In this document: piece after piece, positions 1 through 9,484 of the stretch
How the letters are laid out: every line of letters starts with the position of its first letter
Numbering within the stretch: position 1 is the first letter of the stretch
Assembly (NCBI RefSeq): GCF_004345645.1
Contig: NZ_SLWS01000009.1
Coordinates: 430,248-494,247 of the forward strand
Direction: 5' to 3'
DNA from: Actinocrispum wychmicini
GTDB taxonomy: Bacteria; Actinomycetota; Actinomycetes; Mycobacteriales; Pseudonocardiaceae
Length of the DNA: 64,000 nucleotides
Program-made: the position numbers and the translations under genes
Notes under the pieces: model-generated
The model's database searches: none
The model's input: the letters and a program-made list of their open reading frames with translations, nothing else
What the model was told of the DNA's origin: nothing

Positions 1-3000
1 GGGTCCGTGGTGGCCATGAGCGGCTGGCCGGTGATATTGACGACGGGCGATTCCTTCCAGGGGTCGACGATTCGCAGGATATCGTCCTCGATCGTGGCGA
101 GTAACGACCGGCGACCGGAGCCGGAGAATGGCGCGATCGCTTTTATCCCCGCCATGAGGCTTTTGTTGAGGATTCGCTCAGTGCGGCTCCTGCGTGTCGG
201 CGAGACGATTCGCACGCTGTTGTCGCTGCCGACGATGGCGAGCATCCGACGTTGATCAGTGCCGGCGAACGGGGCGATGGCCTGCGTGGCGGTCCGGGTG
301 CTGATGAACGGGCTCGTCATGGCGCCGTAGGTGGGGTCGATGACGCGTATTCCCCGGAGGTTGGCGACGGCGAGTAGTGGCTGTCCGTCGATACCGGTGA
401 AGGCGGCGGTCGCCCGTACCGTGCCGATGCGTTCGATCCAGTCCGAACGCGTACTGGTACTGGGCAGGGGATCCCAGATCCGTACAGCGCCGTCACTGTC
501 GCCGGTCGCCAGCAACGCCTGTCCGCTGGCGCCGGTGAACTCCGCGATGACACCCTGGGCGTCGCTCTGATCGCCCATGGCCGAACCAACCGGTCTGCTG
601 GTGACCGGATCCCAGATCCACAACTGCCCAGCCACACTGCGGATGGCGAGCAGAGGACGCCCGTCGGATCTGCGGAGTGCCACGACAGCCCGCGCCTCGA
701 CCGGGGGTGTCATACCGTAGGCGTCGTTCAGATCGCGGCCGACCCGTTTCCCGGCGGCCGGATCCCAGACGCGAACGACGTGGTCAAGCCCGCTCGTGGC
801 GAGCAGTGGCCGTCCGTCGGCGTCCGCCAGGGCGATGACCACCTCGGCCCAACCGGCGCGTCCGCCGAGCGCTGGACCGACCCGGCTACCGGTCGCCGGG
901 TCCCAGATCCGTACCGTGCCGTCGACGCCACCGGCTGCCAGCAGCGGCCGGCCAACGCGGCCGATGTATGTCGCGAGCGCGGATATCTGACAGGACGCGA
1001 ACAGTGCCGGCCCGGCCTCGCGACCAGTCAGCGGATGCCAGATCCGTACTGTGCCGTCGGCACAACCAGTCGCGAGTACGGTCCGTCTGGTGCGGTCGAC
1101 GAAGGCGGCAAGAGCACAGATGGCGCCAGTACCCGCGGTGATGGTCGGCGCCGCGTCCGAACCAGTGACGGCGTTGCGGATCCGTACGGTGCCGTTGGAT
1201 CCGCCGATCGCGAACACGGGTCGCCCTGCGATCGCGAAACCCGCGAGCGACGTGGGGCTCGTTGCCTGTGCCGCGACGATCACGGGTCCGACTTGGTCGC
1301 CGGTGATCGGATCCCACGTTCGGATCGTTCCGTCGCCGGCCATCGCGGCGAGCAGCGTTCTTTTCCGGTCGGGAAGCACCACGATGCCGGTGACGGGGTT
1401 GGTGTGGCCGGTCAGGGTGCGGTGCGGTGGCCGCTGGACGAAGTCCGCCCAGTGCACCGACCACGGCAGGTGCCGATTCTCGTGTGGACGGTCGGCGGGA
1501 CGCGCGATCGCGGCGTGCCGGGCCATGGCGAGCTGTCGCAGTCCTGCCCGGTCAGCGGGCGCGGCCGTGGCGAGCTGGTGGCCGGCGCCGATGACGGCGC
1601 CGATCTCGGGCGGCAACGGGAAGCGCGCGAAGGCGGTGCGCATCGCGTCGGCGGCGACGGCCTTGGGGTCGAGCCGGTCGATGACCATGGGGTGTTCGCC
1701 GAGACAACGCCACGCGTCGCGGCCGCCTGCACCGGCGTGTGCCGAGAGATAGGTCTGGAGGTACGGGTTCAGGCCGTCAGTCTGTTCGGCCGCGGCGACC
1801 AGGCCGCGAGTGATCTGGTTGTGGGCTTCGGCGGCTCGGTTGCTGTCGCTGGTGAGATGTTCCTGGAAGGTGCGGTGGGCCAACCGATAGACGGTCTGAC
1901 CGTGTTCGGTGTCGAGCATCAGGTACGGCGCCCCGGCTTTCACCAGCGCCGCGATGGTGGCGTCGGTGACGGGGATGTCCGGGGTGAGCGACAGGGCGAC
2001 ACTGGTCCAGACGCCGTCCCGGATGGGCAGGCCGCGGCCCTGGCTGAACGCGAGTGCGGACAGCAAGGGCCGGTAGGCGGGATTCGCGGCGGCCAGCCGG
2101 TCCACCGCCTTGGCGAACAACGAACGGTGATCGCCGCCGAGCAACAGGGGTCGGGCGGTGTCGAGCGTCAGCAGTGTGCCCTCGGCCAACAGTTCGTGCA
2201 CGGCCAGCCGGGCGAACAGGAACTCCTTCCCGTTGACGCCAACCTCCCAGCTCACGGCCTCGATGACAGTCCGGTCGACGCCGAGCCGATGTTCCGCGGC
2301 GGTCAACCGGTTGCGGACGTACCTGATCAGCGCCTCCTCGTCCCGCTCGACGCTGAGCACGTCGGCCGTGCCGAGAGCGTCCAGCAGGTCCTGGTCGACC
2401 GGGTCAGGCCGGTCAGGCCCTTCCGCGGTCGAGCGGCGGGTGCCGACCACGACGCGAACGGACGGGATCGCCGCCAGGGGGCGGATGATGGAGCGGGCGA
2501 TGGTGAGCGGGTCGACCGCCTCGTCCAGGGCGTCCATCAAGATGGTCGCCGCGGTCATCCGCTCACACAGCCAGTCCGCGTGACCGACGTCGGGCGGGGT
2601 GCCGAGGTCGAACGCGACCGCCAGCCGATGGACGATGTCGGGGGTGGCCAGGCCGGTCAGGTGCAGTGCGGCGTCGAACACGCCGTCCGGCGGCTGTTGG
2701 TCGTCGTCGAGCGACTGAATCAGGCCGTGCCGGACGAGCGCGTCGCGAACCCGATACTGGCTGTACACCAACACATTCCCCAGCAACGCGGACTTGCCGG
2801 AACCGGCTTTCCCAGTCACCACAAGCAGTCCGTCGCGGCGGTCGCGCAGCCACGTGACGATCCGGCGGCGCTCGGTCTCGCGTCCTTCGAAGTACCAGGA
2901 GATCTCACCGAGTTCGGCGCCTTGGGCCTTCGGGACGAAGTGCCGGATCTCGTCGTCGGACAGGGCCGCGAGGACGGCCTCGATCTCGGCGACCACGTCG

Positions 3001-3683
3001 ACCGTCGCGGTGAAGCCGGCGGGCAACGGCGTCCGCCGGCGCAGCGTCGCGGTCTCCACGTTCTTGGCGACCACGGCCGCGCCCGGCAGCAGCCGCTTGA
3101 GCTGCTTGCCGAGGTCCCACAGCTCGACCGTCTCGTTAGCGCGGTAGATGTCGTCCAACGCGGTCCGTAGCGCGAAACTGAACCTGCCCAACGACGTCGA
3201 TCCCTCGCCGGACGTGCCGATCAGCAGCAGCCGGCGGGCGCTCTGCAGGTCGTCGAGTGCCGCGTTGAGCAACTCGACGAACCGGGCCGACTTGCACGTG
3301 TCGACGATCACGATCGTCCACGACTGGTCCGCGCCGGCGTCCTCGTGGCGGGCGACGTGATAGGCCAGCCGTCGCGGGTCGATGCCTTCGGCCCCGATCG
3401 GTTTCGGGCTCTGCGCGTGCGCCAGGTACGCCGCCCGATGGTCGGATTCGCCGTGACCGACCCAGTACAGCACCGCGTCTCCCGGCGCCGAGCTCGACCA
3501 CTGGCGCAGGCGTTGGCCGATCGCGTCGTCACCGCGTTCGGCCGCCGGGGTGTCCCAGCCGACCACGACCCCGCCGAAGTCGGCCAACAGGTCGGTGACC
3601 ACCTCGACCTCCGGATCCACGTCCAGGTGGGGATGGTGGGCGTACACGCCGACCGCGACCGGGAAGACCTCCACCTCAGCCAT
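1..3683 (-). CDS. Caspase-like / STAND NTPase / WD40 protein (3' end outside window)
   Basis: Read on the minus strand from ATG at 3683 this frame stays open to the window edge, so the C-terminus is missing (about 1227 codons visible). Residues 1-240 resemble a caspase-like peptidase: His77 lies in a VGHGE context and Cys130 in VDTCKS, the expected His/Cys dyad. A P-loop (GKAGSGKS, about residue 290) and an acidic Walker B (LMDALDEA, about residue 380) mark a NACHT/STAND-type ATPase. From about residue 755 about ten WD40 blades follow at roughly 45-residue spacing, most with a T-(I/V)-R-x-WD-type core. Such architectures act as ligand-sensing switches with a protease effector, in cell death or defence; that role here is inference. 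The start overlaps the upstream hydrolase gene by 8 nt (ATGGCTGA), implying coupled translation. Confidence 0.85.
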   Translation of the reverse strand, partial: MAEVEVFPVAVGVYAHHPHLDVDPEVEVVTDLLADFGGVVVGWDTPAAERGDDAIGQRLRQWSSSAPGDAVLYWVGHGESDHRAAYLAHAQSPKPIGAEGIDPRRLAYHVARHEDAGADQSWTIVIVDTCKSARFVELLNAALDDLQSARRLLLIGTSGEGSTSLGRFSFALRTALDDIYRANETVELWDLGKQLKRLLPGAAVVAKNVETATLRRRTPLPAGFTATVDVVAEIEAVLAALSDDEIRHFVPKAQGAELGEISWYFEGRETERRRIVTWLRDRRDGLLVVTGKAGSGKSALLGNVLVYSQYRVRDALVRHGLIQSLDDDQQPPDGVFDAALHLTGLATPDIVHRLAVAFDLGTPPDVGHADWLCERMTAATILMDALDEAVDPLTIARSIIRPLAAIPSVRVVVGTRRSTAEGPDRPDPVDQDLLDALGTADVLSVERDEEALIRYVRNRLTAAEHRLGVDRTVIEAVSWEVGVNGKEFLFARLAVHELLAEGTLLTLDTARPLLLGGDHRSLFAKAVDRLAAANPAYRPLLSALAFSQGRGLPIRDGVWTSVALSLTPDIPVTDATIAALVKAGAPYLMLDTEHGQTVYRLAHRTFQEHLTSDSNRAAEAHNQITRGLVAAAEQTDGLNPYLQTYLSAHAGAGGRDAWRCLGEHPMVIDRLDPKAVAADAMRTAFARFPLPPEIGAVIGAGHQLATAAPADRAGLRQLAMARHAAIARPADRPHENRHLPWSVHWADFVQRPPHRTLTGHTNPVTGIVVLPDRKRTLLAAMAGDGTIRTWDPITGDQVGPVIVAAQATSPTSLAGFAIAGRPVFAIGGSNGTVRIRNAVTGSDAAPTITAGTGAICALAAFVDRTRRTVLATGCADGTVRIWHPLTGREAGPALFASCQISALATYIGRVGRPLLAAGGVDGTVRIWDPATGSRVGPALGGRAGWAEVVIALADADGRPLLATSGLDHVVRVWDPAAGKRVGRDLNDAYGMTPPVEARAVVALRRSDGRPLLAIRSVAGQLWIWDPVTSRPVGSAMGDQSDAQGVIAEFTGASGQALLATGDSDGAVRIWDPLPSTSTRSDWIERIGTVRATAAFTGIDGQPLLAVANLRGIRVIDPTYGAMTSPFISTRTATQAIAPFAGTDQRRMLAIVGSDNSVRIVSPTRRSRTERILNKSLMAGIKAIAPFSGSGRRSLLATIEDDILRIVDPWKESPVVNITGQPLMATTD

Positions 3684-5061
3684 CGGCGGCCAGCACCAGT
3701 TGGGTCACCGGCGAACCACCTCCGCCCGCCACACTCACCCGGTACAAGCCCGGCGCGGGCACCGTGACCGCCGCCTGGATCGCGCCGGACCGCCGATGCA
3801 ACGGCGGTTGATCCACAGCTCCGGTCGCCGTGTCGACCACGCTGCACACCGCGTCCCTCGGGCTGTCGACCCCGGTGACTGTCAACGTCCACGCGCAGTC
3901 CGGTTGGACCACGTCCGGGACGTCCATGCCGAAGTCGCCGTCGCCTAGTCTGGCCGCGTGCGGATCGCGTCCGGTGATGACAGCCCGGACGAAGTCGACG
4001 GCTTCCGCGGTCCGGGCCAACGCCCCATGCTGTTGTGCCAGCGGCGACGCGGTCTCCAGCTCGGCGGAGTTACGCGGCACGGTGCCGTCGCCGCTGCCGG
4101 CCACCCGCACCAGACCACCGGACTCGTCGCGGACCAGTGTGCCGTCGGAGTTGACGCGAAACGTGTGATACCTCGGCTCGACGACGCCATCCTTGAGGGT
4201 CAGGCTCTGCACAGTGGGCTGTTCGACGCCCATCAACGCCCGATGACCCGGCAGCGGCGCGTCGGTGTGACGGTCCCGCGATGCCACTGCGAGGTCGTAG
4301 TCGCCGCCCAGTCTTTCGACATCGGACGGCTCCAGTCTCCTTACGTCGTCGCCGTCGTCCACACAGCGGTACGTGGGCAGCAGGTCGTGCACGCCGGGTA
4401 GCGTCCTGGCGAGATCACGCAACCGGCGGCGGGGCAACGTGATCGGCGCGTCGCGACCGTCGTTGAGCATGACGGCCGCCTTCGCCGCGCCCTCGAACGG
4501 CGTCCCCAATGTGACGCTGGCCCGGACATTCGCCGTGGCACCGGGAATCAACGACAGCGCCCGGACCAGCAGCCCGCCCATGGAGTGCGCCACGAGCACC
4601 AACTGCGCGGAACGTCCATCGGGCTGAACCGCGCGGGCCTCAGCGTGGCGAGGGTTCGCGCGCCACCGCTCCAGATGCCGGTTCGCCGCCTCCGCGAGTC
4701 GAATGGCGTTGTCCGCCACGGGAAGCCGCCAGTCGTAGCCGAACTCCAGGATCGCCGCCGAGTCGGCCACCACCCCCCGAACACCGTCAACCAGCTTCGT
4801 GTACGGCTCGAAGCCCGCCAGCACCGGGGCGAACGCCGGGAACCGCAGCAGACCCGTCGCCGTGACCCGGCCGACCCGGCCGTTACGCTCGTCCTCGGTC
4901 AACCGTAACGCCGTCATCGCCGCCCCCGAACTCCAGGCGCTGACGTACCACCGCGGATCCCGCAAGCCCCATAACTCCCGCCCAGTGGCGGTCTCGACCA
5001 GCCGACTTCCCATGATTCCAGGAACAATCACCACCGCGTCCTGCGAGACCGCCGCCCTCAT
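3676..5061 (-). CDS. LCAT-like alpha/beta hydrolase (phospholipase/acyltransferase family)
   Basis: A 461-residue protein beginning MRAAVSQDAVV. The early motif PGIMGSRL and the nucleophile elbow VAHSMGG (catalytic Ser) are characteristic of the lecithin:cholesterol acyltransferase group of alpha/beta hydrolases, which act on ester lipids. No signal peptide is apparent, so the product is probably cytoplasmic. The frame stays open upstream to 5457, but that extension overlaps the divergent sugar dehydrogenase gene and looks non-coding, so ATG 5061 is preferred; no strong ribosome site is visible. The stop codon lies inside the start of the caspase/STAND/WD40 gene, so the two are probably one transcriptional unit. 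The C-terminal 100 residues look like a beta-rich accessory domain. The family call is firm; the substrate is unknown. Confidence 0.8.
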   Translation of the reverse strand: MRAAVSQDAVVIVPGIMGSRLVETATGRELWGLRDPRWYVSAWSSGAAMTALRLTEDERNGRVGRVTATGLLRFPAFAPVLAGFEPYTKLVDGVRGVVADSAAILEFGYDWRLPVADNAIRLAEAANRHLERWRANPRHAEARAVQPDGRSAQLVLVAHSMGGLLVRALSLIPGATANVRASVTLGTPFEGAAKAAVMLNDGRDAPITLPRRRLRDLARTLPGVHDLLPTYRCVDDGDDVRRLEPSDVERLGGDYDLAVASRDRHTDAPLPGHRALMGVEQPTVQSLTLKDGVVEPRYHTFRVNSDGTLVRDESGGLVRVAGSGDGTVPRNSAELETASPLAQQHGALARTAEAVDFVRAVITGRDPHAARLGDGDFGMDVPDVVQPDCAWTLTVTGVDSPRDAVCSVVDTATGAVDQPPLHRRSGAIQAAVTVPAPGLYRVSVAGGGGSPVTQLVLAADG

Positions 5062-5176
5062 AGCCGCACACTCTAGTTTCGGTCGCCAACACCCCGCACT
5101 GACGGTGTTTTCGTACCTCCCGGTAACAAATCCGGCGAACCGTACGAGGAGCGCATAGGACGCTCTGGAGGGGATC

Positions 5177-8100
5177 ATGCGGAGATCGGTCGCTGTTGTC
5201 GCAGTCTGCTGTCTCGTGCCGTTGGTCGCGGTCGCGCCGAGCGCGGCGGCGTTGCCGTCCGGCTTCACCGACCAGGTGGTGTTCGCCAACCTGGAACAGC
5301 CGATGGCGGTGGACTTCAGTCCGGACGGCCGGGTGTTCGTGGCCGAGAAGAGCGGGCTGATCAAGGTGTTCGACGGGCTCGGCGACACCACCCCGACCGT
5401 GTTCGCCGACCTGCGCACCAACGTGTTCAACGAGCACGACCGCGGCATGATGAGCATGACGTTGGCGCCGACGTTTCCCGCCGACCCCTCGGTGTACGTG
5501 CTTTACTCACATGACGCGGCGATCGGCGGTACCGCACCGCGTTGGGGCACACCGGGCGCGACCAACGACTCCTGCCCCAACCCACCGGGCGAGACCGGCG
5601 ACGGCTGTGTGATCTCCGGCCGTCTGTCCAAACTGGACTCTACGAAACCCGGCGGCGGTCCCGAGCAGGTGCTGATCGAGGACTGGTGCCAGCAGTACCC
5701 GAGCCATTCCGTGGGCGACCTGCAGTTCGGGCCGGACGGATACCTGTACGCCAGTGCCGGTGACGGGGCGAGCTATGTGTTCGCGGACTACGGCCAGGCC
5801 GGCAACCCGAAGAACCCGTGTGGCGACCCGCCGGCCGGGGTCGGCGGCAACCAGACTGTGCCGACCGCCGAGGGTGGTTCGCTGCGGTCCCAGGACATCC
5901 AGACCCTGGGCGACCCGACCGGACTGGACGGCAGCATCATCCGGATCGACCCGGCGACCGGCCAGGGCGCGCCGGGCAACCCGATGATCGGCAGCCCGGA
6001 CCCGAACAACCGCCGGATCATCGCGACCGGCCTGCGCAACCCGTTCCGGTTCGCGTTCCGGCCCGGCACCAGCGAGATCTGGGCGGGTGACGTCGGCTGG
6101 GGCACGTGGGAGGAGATCGACCGGGTGGCCGACCCGACCGACGGGTCGATCGACAACTTCGGCTGGCCCTGTATGGAGGGCAACCAGGTCAACGGCGGCT
6201 TCAACTTCGGGCTGACGATGTGCGACCGGATCTACAGCGGTGCCGTGCCGGTCGTCCCGCCGCACTTCACGTACAACCACGGCGACCCTGTGGTCGCTGG
6301 CGACGGGTGCAACGCCGATGTCGGGTCGTCGATCTCGGGCACGGCGTTCTACAACGGTGACGCGTATCCCGCACAGTACAAGGGCGCGCTGTTCTTCGCC
6401 GACTACAGCCGGCGCTGCATCTGGACGATGTTCCCCGGCGGCAACGGCGTTCCCGACCCGGCGACGAGAATCGGCTTCCGTACCAACGTCTTCCCGGTCG
6501 ACCTGAAGACCGGACCGAACGGCGACGTGTTCTATGTGGACATCGCGATGGGTGAGGTCCACCGGATCCGGTACGCGTCCGGCAACCAGCCGCCGACCGC
6601 GTCCATCACGGCCACCCCGACGCAGGGTCCCCTGCCGCTCACGGTGTCGTTCAGCGCCACCGCGTCCAGCGACCCCGAAGGTGCCGCGCTGACGTACACC
6701 TGGGATCTCGACGGCGACGGCAACTTCAACGACGGCACCGGCCCGACCGTCAGCAAGACGTACACGACGGCCAAGGTGTACCCGGCAGCTGTTCGGGTCA
6801 CCGATCCCGGCGGCCAGTCCGACGTCGCCGGCAGGCAGATCTTCGCCGGCACGACCCCGCCGACAGCGACTATCGCCACGCCGACGCCGACGCTGACGTG
6901 GGCGGTCGGTGACACGGTCACGTTCAGCGGCTCCGCGACCGACGCCGAGGACGGCCCACTTCCCGCGTCCGCGCTGAAGTGGAGCCTGATCATGCACCAC
7001 TGCCCGACCATCAACGCCTGTCACGAACACGAGCTGACGACGTTCAACGGTGTCGCGAGCGGGAGTTTCGACGCGCCGGACCACGACTACCCGGCGTACC
7101 TGGAACTTCGCCTCACCGCCACGGACAGTACCGGCGCGACGGCCACGACCAGCCGCCGGATCAACCCCAAGGTGAGCACGTTGACCGTGGAGACGAGCCC
7201 GCCTGGTCTCACCGCGACGCTCAGCGGCAAAGCCGGTCCGGCGCCGTTCACCGCGCAGGCCATCGTCGGCTCCCGGCTGACGTTGTCGACCCCGCAGACC
7301 CAGTCCGTTGGGCCGAACATGTACGAGTTCCAGAACTGGTCCGACGGCGGCAGTCGCGTGCACGACATCTTCGTGGACACGGCCGACCGGACGTACCGCG
7401 CCAACTTCACGCGAGTCGCGGGCGGCGACCCGTCGCTCGTGGCCGCCTACAGCTTCGACGACGGCGCCGGGTCGACAGTGCTCGACCGCACCGGCAAGGG
7501 CCACATGGGCACATTGTCCGGCGCGTCGTGGAGTCCCGGGCACACGTCCGGCGGGTTGTCGTTCAACGGCGTGGACAACCTCGTGACCATCCCGGACGCG
7601 GCCGACCTGCGGCTGGGCAACGCGATGACGTTGGAGGCGTGGGTCAAGCCGACCGCGAACAACATTTGGCGCACGGCGATACTCAAGGAACGTCCAGGCG
7701 GTCTGGCGTACGCGTTGTACGCGGCTCCCGCGTCGGGTTACTTCGTCAGCGGCAACGACCAAAGCGTTACAGGTCCGAGTGCGTTGCCAGTGAACACGTG
7801 GTCGCATCTCGCCGTCACGTACAGTGGCACGACAATGCGGTTGTACGTCAACGGGACCGAGGTCGCCACGGCGCCGGTCACCGGTCCGATCACGTCGTCG
7901 ACGTCGCCGCTGCGGCTGGGCGGAAACCTCATCTGGGGCGAGTACTTCGCCGGCGAGATGGACGACGTCCGGATCTACAGCCGGGCGTTGTCCGCCGCCG
8001 AAGTGACCACCGACAAAGACGTCCCGGTGGCCGGCGACGGCGTGCCGCCGACCGCGCCCACCAACCTCACCGCGACGGGCGGCGTCGGCACGGCCAGTCT

Positions 8101-9238
8101 GTCGTGGACTGCGGCGACCGACAATGTCAGCGTAGTCGGCTACGACGTGCACCGATCCACCACGGACAGCTTCACCCCCAGCGCGTCCACAAAGGTCGGA
8201 ACCGCACCCGGCACCACCTACACGGACGCAGGTCTGCCTGCGGGCACGTACTTCTACCGGGTCGTGGCACGGGACGGTTCAGGGAACACGTCGCCGCCGT
8301 CCGGGCAGGCTTCAGCGTCCGTGACCGGAGACACCACTCCCCCAACGGTCACACTGACCGCGCCCGCCAACGGGTCCACTGTGTCCGGTCCGGTGACGGT
8401 GTCCGCGAACGCCTCGGACACGGGCGGAATCGGCGGCGTGACGTTCAAAGTGGACGGTGCGACCATCGGCTCCGAGGACACGACGTCGCCGTACTCGGTG
8501 TCGTGGAACAGCACGGGTGTCGCCAACGGGACACACACTTTGACGGCCGTCGCACGTGACGCGGCCGGTAACACGACCACGTCAGCGGGCGTGACCGTAA
8601 CCGTCAACAACACGTCTTCGCTCGTGGCGGCATACAACTTCAACGAGGGCTCCGGCACGACGTTGACCGACCGAACCGGTCGTGGCCACAACGGCACCGT
8701 CGCGGGTGCCACGTGGACCGCCGGGAACACAGGCGGGGCGCTGTCGTTCAACGGGACCAGCGACATGGTCACCATCGCGGACGCCAACGACCTCGACCTG
8801 ACGTCGGCCATGACCGTGGAGGCATGGGTCCGCCCAGCCGCCGGCACGCCCAACTGGCGCAGCGTCCTGATGAAGGAACGCACCGGCGGCCTGGTCTACG
8901 CGCTGTACAGCGACAACGCCGCCGGCCACCCAGCCGGCTACGTCGGGATCGGCTCGACCGACCGGTCCGCGACCATACCCGGCACGATCCCGGCGACCAC
9001 GTGGACCCACTTGGCCGTGACCTACAACGCCACCACGATCCGCTTCTACGTCAACGGAACCGAGGTCGCCTCCACCCCGAGCACGGGCAACATGGCCGCG
9101 TCGACCGGCGCGTTGCGGATCGGCGGCAACGGCGTCTGGGGCGAGTTCTTCGCCGGAGCCATCGACGACGTCCGCGTCTACAACCGGGCACTGACCGCCG
9201 CCGAGATCGCCACCGACCAGACCACCCCCATCCCCTGA
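5177..9238 (+). CDS. Secreted PQQ-type sugar dehydrogenase with PKD, LamG and FN3 modules
   Basis: A 1353-residue protein with a clear Sec signal peptide (RR near the N-terminus, hydrophobic core, AAA near residue 25). Residues about 28-465 match the glucose/sorbosone dehydrogenase six-bladed propeller family (openings such as FSPDGRVFVAEKSG; RNPFRFAFRPG). A PKD domain (about 472-560), a second PKD/Ig-like stretch, a LamG/concanavalin-like domain (about 745-935), a fibronectin type III domain (about 955-1045), a bacterial Ig-like domain and a second LamG domain (about 1150-1345) follow. The two LamG copies are clearly related to each other. The add-on modules are typical of extracellular carbohydrate binding. 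A good Shine-Dalgarno (TGGAGGGG) precedes the ATG. Probably monocistronic, ended by the palindrome at 9259-9301. The exact sugar substrate cannot be read. Confidence 0.88.
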   Translation: MRRSVAVVAVCCLVPLVAVAPSAAALPSGFTDQVVFANLEQPMAVDFSPDGRVFVAEKSGLIKVFDGLGDTTPTVFADLRTNVFNEHDRGMMSMTLAPTFPADPSVYVLYSHDAAIGGTAPRWGTPGATNDSCPNPPGETGDGCVISGRLSKLDSTKPGGGPEQVLIEDWCQQYPSHSVGDLQFGPDGYLYASAGDGASYVFADYGQAGNPKNPCGDPPAGVGGNQTVPTAEGGSLRSQDIQTLGDPTGLDGSIIRIDPATGQGAPGNPMIGSPDPNNRRIIATGLRNPFRFAFRPGTSEIWAGDVGWGTWEEIDRVADPTDGSIDNFGWPCMEGNQVNGGFNFGLTMCDRIYSGAVPVVPPHFTYNHGDPVVAGDGCNADVGSSISGTAFYNGDAYPAQYKGALFFADYSRRCIWTMFPGGNGVPDPATRIGFRTNVFPVDLKTGPNGDVFYVDIAMGEVHRIRYASGNQPPTASITATPTQGPLPLTVSFSATASSDPEGAALTYTWDLDGDGNFNDGTGPTVSKTYTTAKVYPAAVRVTDPGGQSDVAGRQIFAGTTPPTATIATPTPTLTWAVGDTVTFSGSATDAEDGPLPASALKWSLIMHHCPTINACHEHELTTFNGVASGSFDAPDHDYPAYLELRLTATDSTGATATTSRRINPKVSTLTVETSPPGLTATLSGKAGPAPFTAQAIVGSRLTLSTPQTQSVGPNMYEFQNWSDGGSRVHDIFVDTADRTYRANFTRVAGGDPSLVAAYSFDDGAGSTVLDRTGKGHMGTLSGASWSPGHTSGGLSFNGVDNLVTIPDAADLRLGNAMTLEAWVKPTANNIWRTAILKERPGGLAYALYAAPASGYFVSGNDQSVTGPSALPVNTWSHLAVTYSGTTMRLYVNGTEVATAPVTGPITSSTSPLRLGGNLIWGEYFAGEMDDVRIYSRALSAAEVTTDKDVPVAGDGVPPTAPTNLTATGGVGTASLSWTAATDNVSVVGYDVHRSTTDSFTPSASTKVGTAPGTTYTDAGLPAGTYFYRVVARDGSGNTSPPSGQASASVTGDTTPPTVTLTAPANGSTVSGPVTVSANASDTGGIGGVTFKVDGATIGSEDTTSPYSVSWNSTGVANGTHTLTAVARDAAGNTTTSAGVTVTVNNTSSLVAAYNFNEGSGTTLTDRTGRGHNGTVAGATWTAGNTGGALSFNGTSDMVTIADANDLDLTSAMTVEAWVRPAAGTPNWRSVLMKERTGGLVYALYSDNAAGHPAGYVGIGSTDRSATIPGTIPATTWTHLAVTYNATTIRFYVNGTEVASTPSTGNMAASTGALRIGGNGVWGEFFAGAIDDVRVYNRALTAAEIATDQTTPIP

Positions 9239-9258
9239 GAACCGCACACAGCGTGCCA

Positions 9259-9301
9259 GTCTTCAAGACCCACCAACCCGGGGTTGGTGGGTCTTGAAGA
9301 C
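9259..9301. terminator. Perfect 21-bp inverted repeat, likely strong terminator
   Basis: The 21 bases 9259-9279 are repeated as an exact reverse complement at 9281-9301 with a single G between them. It starts about 20 bases after the sugar dehydrogenase stop. It would form a long GC-rich hairpin or cruciform and is best explained as a terminator working for the rightward gene and possibly for the convergent methyltransferase gene. There is no T-run, as is usual in high-GC actinomycetes. Confidence 0.75.
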
Positions 9302-9465
9302 CTCCGGTTCCCGGCTCGACTGGTTCTTCACAGAACGGGCCGGTGGCCTGGTCCCTGTCGGCCGTGGCGGGGAACGCCGGGCCATCGCGCTCGCCAACCC
9401 CGGGCTCGGCGGCGCCCCCTACGCCACGCCCACGTTGTGGGCCGCGATCCAGTACCTCCGGCGAG
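9300..9465 (+). pseudogene. Remnant of a gentisate 1,2-dioxygenase-like cupin
   Basis: One frame encodes about 50 residues including RAIALANPGLGG and YATPTLWAAIQYL. This resembles the segment just before the first cupin metal site in gentisate 1,2-dioxygenases. After QYL the similarity stops, where the family continues with an HxH-containing motif, and the frame runs into the 3' end of the convergent methyltransferase. No start codon with a ribosome site is visible, because the left end is inside the palindrome. I read it as the relic of a deleted dioxygenase gene. The family assignment is from memory of the motif and is moderate. Confidence 0.45.
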
Positions 9466-9484
9466 TGCCTTTACCGCACGTGAA

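Noticed and set aside
780..3170. Long plus-strand open frame of about 796 codons
   Set aside because: Its composition is Arg/Gly/Asp-rich and repetitive, with no domain; it is the antisense of the caspase-STAND-WD40 gene, whose motifs are clear on the minus strand.
5062..5457. N-terminal extension of the LCAT-like hydrolase
   Set aside because: It would overlap the signal peptide region of the divergent dehydrogenase gene and has no similarity to the family.
5507..8152. Minus-strand open frame of 881 codons opposite the sugar dehydrogenase
   Set aside because: Low-complexity Arg/Val-rich sequence without motifs; the opposite strand has a signal peptide and recognisable domains throughout.
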